DNA of 41,876 bases from a virus: positions 1 through 41,876 of the IMG/VR virus record IMGVR_UViG_3300036831_000025. One strand, 5' to 3'. The position numbers were made by a program, and so were the translations under genes. Under the pieces are notes generated by a model that saw only the letters and a program-made list of their open reading frames with translations, did no database searches and had not been told where the DNA came from. Each line of letters starts with the position of its first letter. The first letter of the stretch is position 1. Of the stretch, positions 36,868 through 41,876 are shown piece after piece.

Positions 36868-38754
36868 CTAAGACAGGGTTACGCCTGTTCCCTTGATTCG
36901 CGCTTTGGCTTTGTGTATCCATTCCACGCCCCGCGAAAACCCGCTTTCTTTTATCAGCTCTTGGAGTTTTCGGATTGAAAGGTCCGGGTTAGCTTTAATC
37001 AAAGCGTCCGCGACCTCGTCCTTCCCATCCTTGTTAGCCTTAAACCCGCCACGAGGTTTTAACGACGCCGTGTTAATCGCCGGGTCGCCAATCATCGTAA
37101 GTTTGCCGTTGGCGTCGCACGATACCTCGAAAGGCTTACTCTCGAAGTCGCGTTGTTTAAGGTTTTCAAGATAGCTCGCGCTCTTGTACGGGTCGGTTGG
37201 ATCTTGGAGCTTCGTGCCCCAGCAGCAAGCCAAGAACGCGCCCATGTCGCCCGAGCCACGCATCGCGTTTTCGAGCGTCATATAATCGCCGCTGTCTTTT
37301 GGGGAATGATGCAAAAGGACAACCGACGCGGCGCCATGCTTCAAGAGAGCGAAGATATCATCAGCGAAGACGCGAACGTCGCCCGAGTCGTTTTCTTTGC
37401 CTTCGAGAAACCGAATCGCAGTATCGAGAATAACGACGCTGCCCGGCAACGCTGGAATTAGTGCCGGTTCTTTTAACTTAACCCGTCCGTCCGAACTCAA
37501 GGTTCGATAAAAGAACGTCTCGCCTACGTAGTCAATTAGCCCGAGTTTCTTAATCCTGTCGGTAAAAGGCCCTAATGAAACTTCAGGGCAAAGGTACAAG
37601 ATCCTTGTAGGCAGCTTTACTACATCGAAATGCCCGAAGAGTTTCTCCCCGGTTAAGAGCGAGCGTGCAATGTTGAGCGCTACGAACGTTTTACGCTCCC
37701 GGACCGGCGCGGCGATAGCGGTTACACCTTCGCACTGTAAAAAACCGGCAATGAGGAAGCTAGTATCCGGCGCCGTGATTGCTTCGTCTTTCGTGTGAAA
37801 GAGGCTTCGCCAATCCGAAACCGGCTCGGGCTCGGGTGCTTCGGGCGGTTTGCCGAGTTTGTCCCAAGCCTCGTCTATCTCGTTAACGACGACTTCGGGC
37901 GTATCGCTAAAGCGAAACTTCGGTTTATCGGGAAACTTGGAGCGCAGATAGTCCCGGAAGTCCGGCCAACCCTTGTCGGCGCATCGGTGCTTACAATCGA
38001 AGCCGTAACCGCTGCCCTCTGTGTAAACAATGCAGGTACTCGTCGGCCCGCTATCGTTTTCGTGCTCATCGGCCCAGGGGCAAACGACGGGACGATACCA
38101 ACTCTTCGACTTTTTAAACCATTCGCCGTTAGTTGCGACTTCGTAGTATTCGAGGAAGTCGTCTAACCGTGCGGTCTCGCGCTTCGTTTCGTCGCCCATC
38201 TCGGCGGATTGTTCTTTCGGCGCCCCGATTAGCTCGCAAAGCCTATCGAGTAAAACCGCGGGCATTGGAATAATGGTTTTCCATTCCACGGTATAAGGCT
38301 GCTTAGTATCTGGATGGATGCTGCCGGGCCCGGTAACCAAAGTCCGATAGCTCTTAAACTCGAAGAGGTTGTCTTGCCCCTTGCGGGTCATCATTTTGTC
38401 TTTAATGGGCGTCGTCCGTGTCCGCTGCGTATGCCGGAAGATGTAATAGCAACGGTCTTTCCGTCCGCTCGTGACTCTCGCCGTTTCCCATATCTCGGGC
38501 GGAAGGTCTGCGCACGCGGCTTTTAGCTCGTTTTCGCAATCCGTTTCTAAAAACATATGGTACTCGTCCGGGGAAATGCCAACGTTAGCCGTTGGCTCTT
38601 GGTCGCTCCATTCTTGGAGCTGTACAAGGTCGGTCGTAGCGTAATCGAAGTGATCGCCGCTAGCCAGCTTAACCGGGCGCTTTAGTCCAGGGATCAACGG
38701 GAAGACGCGAAACCCTCGCGCCGCGAGCGGCTCGGCAATCTCAAAGAACGTCAC
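36868..38754 (-). CDS. Primase-polymerase/RepA-like helicase fusion
   Basis: GTG 38754 overlaps the upstream stop. Residues about 1-190 are a bifunctional primase-polymerase domain (GFRVFPLIPGLKRPVK, FLETDCENE with the acidic motif, RCYYIFRH). Residues about 220-285 hold a Cys/His zinc element (VCPWADEHEND then FDCKHRC). The C-terminal part is a RecA-type ATPase of RepA/AAA_25 kind, with a highly degenerate Walker A (APVRERKTFVAL), ILYLCPEVSLGPF, Walker B VVILDTAIRFLEG and VVLLHHSPKD. It would prime and unwind at the phage origin. The fusion is similar, from memory, to Acidobacteriota phage proteins. Confidence 0.82.
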   Translation of the reverse strand: MTFFEIAEPLAARGFRVFPLIPGLKRPVKLASGDHFDYATTDLVQLQEWSDQEPTANVGISPDEYHMFLETDCENELKAACADLPPEIWETARVTSGRKDRCYYIFRHTQRTRTTPIKDKMMTRKGQDNLFEFKSYRTLVTGPGSIHPDTKQPYTVEWKTIIPMPAVLLDRLCELIGAPKEQSAEMGDETKRETARLDDFLEYYEVATNGEWFKKSKSWYRPVVCPWADEHENDSGPTSTCIVYTEGSGYGFDCKHRCADKGWPDFRDYLRSKFPDKPKFRFSDTPEVVVNEIDEAWDKLGKPPEAPEPEPVSDWRSLFHTKDEAITAPDTSFLIAGFLQCEGVTAIAAPVRERKTFVALNIARSLLTGEKLFGHFDVVKLPTRILYLCPEVSLGPFTDRIKKLGLIDYVGETFFYRTLSSDGRVKLKEPALIPALPGSVVILDTAIRFLEGKENDSGDVRVFADDIFALLKHGAASVVLLHHSPKDSGDYMTLENAMRGSGDMGAFLACCWGTKLQDPTDPYKSASYLENLKQRDFESKPFEVSCDANGKLTMIGDPAINTASLKPRGGFKANKDGKDEVADALIKANPDLSIRKLQELIKESGFSRGVEWIHKAKARIKGTGVTLS

Positions 38755-38879
38755 CGGCGCCCCGTTCCGGCGTGCCCGGTGAAGCGGTCCCGAGCATCGC
38801 AGACCTTCTCAAGACCCGCCGCCATAAACGCCAAGCACAGAACAACGAAAAGCCAAAAGTCTTCCGCAAGAGTTCTCAT
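38751..38879 (-). CDS. Tiny membrane protein before primase, 42 aa
   Basis: ATG 38879 to a TGA overlapping the primase GTG. The product (MRTLAEDFWLFVVLCLAFMA at the start) has one transmembrane helix and a basic tail (ARDRFTGHAGTGRR). The start lies seven bases after a promoter -10 (TAAAGT), so it is probably translated from a leaderless mRNA. It could anchor or couple translation of the primase-helicase. Confidence 0.5.
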   Translation of the reverse strand: MRTLAEDFWLFVVLCLAFMAAGLEKVCDARDRFTGHAGTGRR

Positions 38880-38886
38880 GGAAGAC

Positions 38887-38915
38887 ACTTTACCACGTCC
38901 CGTTACTCAACTCAA
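38887..38915 (-). promoter_or_regulatory. Leaderless promoter of the primase-helicase operon
   Basis: Minus strand: TTGAGT (38915-38910), 17-base spacer, TAAAGT (38892-38887), seven bases, ATG 38879. The arrangement parallels the promoters at 8557 and 10340. Confidence 0.55.
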
Positions 38916-39022
38916 GTAAGAAACGCGCTTAACCTGTGGAAAATCAAAAGACTACGCCCCAAAACTATATAGGTGGAAGGCAGCACAGCACTAACGCGAA
39001 CCACGAAGGGGATAAGGGATAC

Positions 39023-39478
39023 ATGATTAAACGAAGTTTAACCGTTGAGATTAGCAAGCCGCGTAAGACGTTCGAGGCTATTGCCGAAATGATTCAGAAC
39101 GCAGTAATCGCGGACGTAGTCGATAAGGGCGATGTCCCGAATAAGTACAAGCCGGGGACTACGCAGCACAAGGCGTATTTTACCTGGATCCTCGAAGAGC
39201 TGGACAGCGAAGGCCGTAACAAACGCACGTTCCAGAGTTTTACCGTCTCGCTGCACGAAAAAGCCACTCTCTCGAAACTGCTTAAAGAGTTTGGCGTCGT
39301 CGTGTCGAAGGATGCGCCCTTTAACCTCGAAAGCCTCATCGGGACGCAGCGCCTCTTGATTCTTTCGCAGGAAGACGGCGACGACGGCGAGCCCTATACG
39401 AAGATTCTTGCGACCAAGAAATCTACCGGCGAAGTCAAGATCCCGGCAGACTTTCAGCGCAAGAAAGACCGCGCCTAG
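39023..39478 (+). CDS. ssDNA-binding-like OB-fold replication protein
   Basis: ATG 39023 is the likely start, though the AAGGG upstream is at an odd spacing. The 151-residue product has a helical N-terminus, then a segment FQSFTVSLHEKATLSKLL, GVVVSKDAPFNLESLIGTQ and YTKILATKK. These blocks match, from memory, phage gp2.5/ssDNA-binding-like proteins in which SLHEKA and a G-x-x-C/L loop recur. It would coat single-stranded DNA or support recombination. It opens the plus-strand replication module and is followed by a terminator. Confidence 0.6.
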   Translation: MIKRSLTVEISKPRKTFEAIAEMIQNAVIADVVDKGDVPNKYKPGTTQHKAYFTWILEELDSEGRNKRTFQSFTVSLHEKATLSKLLKEFGVVVSKDAPFNLESLIGTQRLLILSQEDGDDGEPYTKILATKKSTGEVKIPADFQRKKDRA

Positions 39479-39498
39479 ACACGGTCATTAGGCAGAGT

Positions 39499-39530
39499 GG
39501 GCCGTCTTCGGGCGGCCCCTTTTCTTTTCC
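39499..39530 (+). terminator. Rho-independent terminator before endonuclease VII
   Basis: GGGCCG (39499-39504) pairs with CGGCCC (39513-39518) with an 8-base loop, followed by CTTTTCTTTTCC. The SD GGAGG of the endonuclease VII gene (39534-39538) starts directly after the T-rich tract, as at the endolysin. Confidence 0.8.
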
Positions 39531-39542
39531 CTCGGAGGTTGT

Positions 39543-39917
39543 TTGACCGCACGCGAAAGAAATTTATGGGTCTGTTACCGCTTGTCGGTCGCAGAGTACG
39601 AAAAGATTCTCAAGTTTCAACGCGGCGTCTGCGCGGGATGCAGTCGTCCGCCAACGAAGACCCGGTTAGCAGTGGACCACGACCACAAGACCGGCAGAAT
39701 CCGCGGCCTTCTGTGCTGGTTATGCAATCGGGCAATCGGAATCCTGCGAGATCGGGCAGCAACCGCGACGAAGTTAGGCGCGTACTTATCGGCACCAACG
39801 GCGCCGCTCGCCCTGGGAAAGGAAACTTACGGACTCATCGGGAAAGCCAAGGCAAGTAAAAAGGTAAAACTCTACGGCCCGTTAGCGGTCGCAGCGTTCA
39901 TTAAAGCAGTGGAATAG
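39543..39917 (+). CDS. Endonuclease VII (recombination endonuclease)
   Basis: TTG 39543 follows GGAGG at four bases. The 124-residue protein has CAGCS near residue 30, the HNH-type core LAVDHDHKTGRIRGLLC, and CNRAIGIL, the full T4 endonuclease VII-type signature with a zinc knuckle around the His-Asp-His. It would cut Holliday junctions and branched DNA before packaging. A terminator immediately upstream implies read-through control. Confidence 0.9.
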   Translation: MTARERNLWVCYRLSVAEYEKILKFQRGVCAGCSRPPTKTRLAVDHDHKTGRIRGLLCWLCNRAIGILRDRAATATKLGAYLSAPTAPLALGKETYGLIGKAKASKKVKLYGPLAVAAFIKAVE

Positions 39918-39930
39918 GAGAAATACAAAT

Positions 39931-40101
39931 ATGTTTACGGTAATCGTATCGGCGTTGACGCGCCGGTTAAACGCGTTCGTTGCTGAAGTCCGGCAGTTGG
40001 TTAACGAAGTCAAAGCAGAGACGAAGCGGATTGAAGACTCTGCTAAGGCCGAAGTCGCAAAACTGAAAGACGAATTGATCGGGAAAATCGCGGGCCTTTA
40101 A
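39931..40101 (+). CDS. Small coiled-coil protein, 56 aa
   Basis: ATG 39931 has a good TAGGAGAAATACAA upstream, and the stop overlaps the next ATG (TAATG). The product (MFTVIVSALTRRLNAFVAEV at the start) is one amphipathic helix with a Lys/Glu/Ala-rich second half (KAETKRIEDSAKAEVAKLK). It probably forms a coiled coil. No family is recognised. Confidence 0.6.
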   Translation: MFTVIVSALTRRLNAFVAEVRQLVNEVKAETKRIEDSAKAEVAKLKDELIGKIAGL

Positions 40102-40301
40102 TGCGCGACGATCTTAAACAATATCGCCTATTGACGGCGGGTAATTCCGTGATCTGCGACGGCTTTTATATCAAGTGCTATTGCGGCGCCTGGAATACGA
40201 CCGGGTTAACGCCCGAGCGGACAGATTGCTATATGTGCCGCCGTCCGTTATTCCGGTTGCCAAAAGCATTAGAGCAAGCCGCCGCATTGGAGAAACTTTG
40301 A
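40101..40301 (+). CDS. Zinc-ribbon protein, 66 aa
   Basis: The product (MRDDLKQYRLLTAGNSVICD) has CYCGAW and DCYMCRRPL, two CxC/CxxC knuckles separated by about 15 residues that form a probable zinc ribbon. The C-terminus is helical (LPKALEQAAALEKL). It is coupled to the nuclease gene through TTGA and to the coiled-coil gene through TAATG. Function unknown; it may assist the adjacent nuclease. Confidence 0.6.
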   Translation: MRDDLKQYRLLTAGNSVICDGFYIKCYCGAWNTTGLTPERTDCYMCRRPLFRLPKALEQAAALEKL

Positions 40302-41089
40302 AAATTAGCTTTAGCAAGTATTCGGCCTTCCTGCAAAATCCCGAGCGGTTTCGACTCTACTACATGCTCGGGCTTAGTCCTGAAGGCGCGGACACGCCGA
40401 GTAACTTTAACTATGGGCGTCGCCGCGGCAGTTGTTTTCACGCCATACAGGAAGCGCGAGCTAAGGGCGTTCGGGACTCGGTCATTACCGAGCATAAGTT
40501 CGATCAAGCCCTTTACGAGCGCTGCGTAAAGCTAGTCGAAGCCGTGCCGGGATTCGGCAACGTCCTCGTCTCGGAAAAGGAGTTTGAACTCCCGATTGGC
40601 GACGGGAAGCACTCGATTACCGGGCGAATAGATCACATCGTAGACGACGCGGGTGTTATTCGGGTTGGCGACTTCAAGACGACTAAGAAGCGCACCAAGT
40701 TTGAGATGCAGCAATACTTCGGGGACTTGGTCACTAGCTCACAGAGTCACTTCTACGTTTTCGCCGCCGCTGCCCTTGGCTATGAGACGGATCAATTTCT
40801 TTATCACGTCTGCATTGACGAAAAGGACAAACCGAAGCACATACCTTTGGACGTAAGGGTTACCAAGCTAGAAGTAACCCGGACTATGCGGCACGTATAC
40901 GCCGCGTGCGAAGCAATCGAAGGGCTAATTGAGCGCGTCGGTATTGACAACCCTTGGCCGCATTCAAACCATTTTCCTTGTGCCGGTGATCGCTTCTTTT
41001 GTGGCTACTCGGCTATATGCGGAAGAACGCTGCCGAAGGGCGCGGCCCCGCAAGGTTTCATAACGAAGTACCCGGAGGAAAACAAATAA
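40298..41089 (+). CDS. PD-(D/E)XK nuclease (RecB/Cas4-like)
   Basis: TTG 40298 is favoured by GGAGAAAC and by overlap with the ribbon stop. The 263-residue protein begins KISFSKYSAFLQNPERFRLY, typical of RecB-family nucleases, has ITGRIDHIV, VGDFKTTKK (the D-x-K catalytic motif) and SQSHFYVFAAAALGY with the conserved Gln. Near the C-terminus a cluster of cysteines (PCAGDRFFCGYSAICGR) resembles part of a Cas4/AddB iron-sulfur site. It probably processes DNA ends for replication or recombination with the OB protein. Confidence 0.85.
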   Translation: MKISFSKYSAFLQNPERFRLYYMLGLSPEGADTPSNFNYGRRRGSCFHAIQEARAKGVRDSVITEHKFDQALYERCVKLVEAVPGFGNVLVSEKEFELPIGDGKHSITGRIDHIVDDAGVIRVGDFKTTKKRTKFEMQQYFGDLVTSSQSHFYVFAAAALGYETDQFLYHVCIDEKDKPKHIPLDVRVTKLEVTRTMRHVYAACEAIEGLIERVGIDNPWPHSNHFPCAGDRFFCGYSAICGRTLPKGAAPQGFITKYPEENK

Positions 41090-41166
41090 CGTCACACATT
41101 AGTTTAGCCGGGCGCCGGGCTATCTCTCGGGCGAACCGCACGCATGGGCACTTTGTTAACGGACGC

Positions 41167-41424
41167 ATGAGTCCTACTTACGTCAGCTATACGCAAGCCC
41201 GGCAGCGATGCACCAACAAGAAAAACGAGCATTGGAAAGGTTACGGCGGACGTGGCATTGAATTTCGTTTTAGCTCTTTCTTCGAGTTTCTAGCGGTTGT
41301 CGGCTTGCGGCCTAAAGGCAAGACGTTGGACCGTATCAATGTAAACGGAAACGGCCACTACGAGCCGGGTAATATTCGTTGGGCTACGCCTTTAGAGCAA
41401 AGGCACAATCGGAGGGATTCTTGA
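41167..41424 (+). CDS. HNH-type homing endonuclease-like protein, copy 2
   Basis: The product shares YGGRGIEFRF, LDRINVNGNGHYEPGNIRWAT and NRR with the protein at 3406-3747, clearly a paralog. The start given (ATG 41167) is the first standard one after the nuclease stop, but homology extends about 10 residues further upstream with no ATG/GTG/TTG. A good GGAGG ends about eight bases before ATA 41085, suggesting a rare start or a start inside the nuclease gene. The last bases overlap the metallophosphoesterase TTG. Confidence 0.6.
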   Translation: MSPTYVSYTQARQRCTNKKNEHWKGYGGRGIEFRFSSFFEFLAVVGLRPKGKTLDRINVNGNGHYEPGNIRWATPLEQRHNRRDS

Positions 41425-41876
41425 GTAACAAGGTGTTAACGGCGGTTAGTGCGTTCGATATACATTTCCCGGAAACGGACTTCCCAACGTGGAAGGCGAT
41501 TCTTAACTTCGTCGCCCGTAACCGCGTCGGCTTGTTTGTACTCGGCGGCGATAACCTGCACTGCGAAAGCATTAGCAGACACACGAAGGGCAAGCCGAAG
41601 TTTAAGACCTACGGGCAGATGAAACGCGAGCTGGACGGGTTTAGAAAATTCATCCTGGATCCGATTGAAAAACTTCTGCCCGCGTCGTGCGAAAAGGTTT
41701 GGTTAACCGGCAATCACGAAGATTGGCTTGCGCAGATGTACGAAGAGCAACCCGAGTTAGCCGGGCTAATTGACTTCCCGGAATACCTCGGATTGAACGA
41801 GCGCGGTTGGGTCGTGAAGCCCCAAGGCGGTAGCTTCAACAAATGGCACCTTAAATTTATCCACGGCGACGTACTC
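41421..41876 (+). CDS. Calcineurin-like metallophosphoesterase, N-terminal part (continues at 1)
   Basis: TTG 41421 lies five bases after GGAGG and overlaps the HNH stop. The frame runs off the window end and continues at 1-466, giving 252 residues in all. The part here holds the first metal-binding motifs: AFDIHFP (residues about 11-17), VLGGDNLHCES (about 40-50) and LTGNHEDW (about 94-101). Phosphodiester or phosphomonoester hydrolysis is the family role. From 41714 the sequence duplicates the window start with two mismatches, both changing the protein. Confidence 0.85.
   Translation, partial: MSNKVLTAVSAFDIHFPETDFPTWKAILNFVARNRVGLFVLGGDNLHCESISRHTKGKPKFKTYGQMKRELDGFRKFILDPIEKLLPASCEKVWLTGNHEDWLAQMYEEQPELAGLIDFPEYLGLNERGWVVKPQGGSFNKWHLKFIHGDVL
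41714..41876. repeat. Terminal redundancy, right copy
   Basis: Copy of positions 1-163 with two substitutions (41840 c for g, 41844 t for g). The first 126 bases are identical and both mismatches fall in the last 37 bases. This pattern could reflect a low-coverage contig end or true population variation. Confidence 0.95.

Noticed and set aside
1-41876. CRISPR array, reverse transcriptase/diversity-generating element, transposase, toxin-antitoxin pair or known anti-CRISPR
   Set aside because: No spaced repeats of CRISPR type, no YADD-type reverse transcriptase, no DDE or serine transposase motifs, and no recognisable toxin or anti-CRISPR were seen by eye.

Overview
The window is essentially one complete temperate siphovirus (HK97/lambda-type) genome, opened in the middle of a gene. 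The last 163 bases (41714-41876) repeat the first 163 apart from two mismatches, so the unit is a circular or circularly permuted molecule of about 41.7 kb. The broken gene, a metallophosphoesterase, is restored by joining 41421-41713 to 1-466. The genome is densely packed, with most neighbours overlapping as ATGA, GTGA or TAATG, and GTG and TTG starts are frequent. No tRNA, rRNA, CRISPR array, IS element or bacterial chromosomal gene is visible. The host cannot be proven from the sequence. The Cys-rich N-terminus of the integrase and the primase-helicase resemble, from memory, proteins common in Acidobacteriota prophages; this is a moderate-to-low confidence inference.

Layout. (1) A plus-strand replication and nucleotide module runs across the join, from about 39.0 kb to 5.5 kb: a ssDNA-binding-like OB protein, endonuclease VII, a PD-(D/E)XK nuclease, an HNH-type protein, the metallophosphoesterase, a Dam-type DNA methyltransferase, an Nmad1-like protein, family A DNA polymerase, a second HNH paralog, a HExxH mini-protein, a small HTH protein and an orphan LigA domain Ia-like protein. 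(2) A minus-strand integration operon (8557 to 5878) ends with a tyrosine integrase and a small ORF. It starts at an apparently leaderless promoter that carries an operator-like repeat. (3) A minus-strand set of small, often zinc-ribbon-like unknowns (10340 to 9027) also has a leaderless promoter and ends at a terminator. (4) A minus-strand accessory cassette (15657 to 10402) carries two methyltransferases, a GT-A glycosyltransferase, a NodB polysaccharide deacetylase, a GT17 glycosyltransferase and a GT-B glycosyltransferase, with small membrane proteins between them. (5) One plus-strand gene (15912-16229), with its own TTGACA promoter, sits between this cassette and the tail genes. (6) The minus-strand virion module runs from small terminase (34446) to tail tip (16435): TerS, endolysin, TerL, portal, S49 protease, capsid, an extra glycosyltransferase, connector, stopper, tail terminator, tail tube, tail chaperones G/T, a gp10-like protein, tape measure and tail tip proteins. 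(7) Upstream of it are an HNH protein, a polynucleotide-kinase-like P-loop protein and three small membrane proteins (holin candidates). (8) A minus-strand primase-polymerase/helicase (38754-36868) is divergent from the replication module.

How it works together. The plus-strand module, with the divergent primase-helicase, would replicate and process DNA. The minus-strand module packages DNA, builds the virion and lyses the cell. The integrase operon supports lysogeny. The six-enzyme glycan cassette plus the glycosyltransferase inside the head module suggest that this phage modifies a surface polysaccharide, either the host's (lysogenic conversion or receptor masking) or the virion's own. Terminator hairpins directly in front of the ribosome-binding sites of endolysin and endonuclease VII suggest control by antitermination. 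No classical CI/Cro repressor was recognised.
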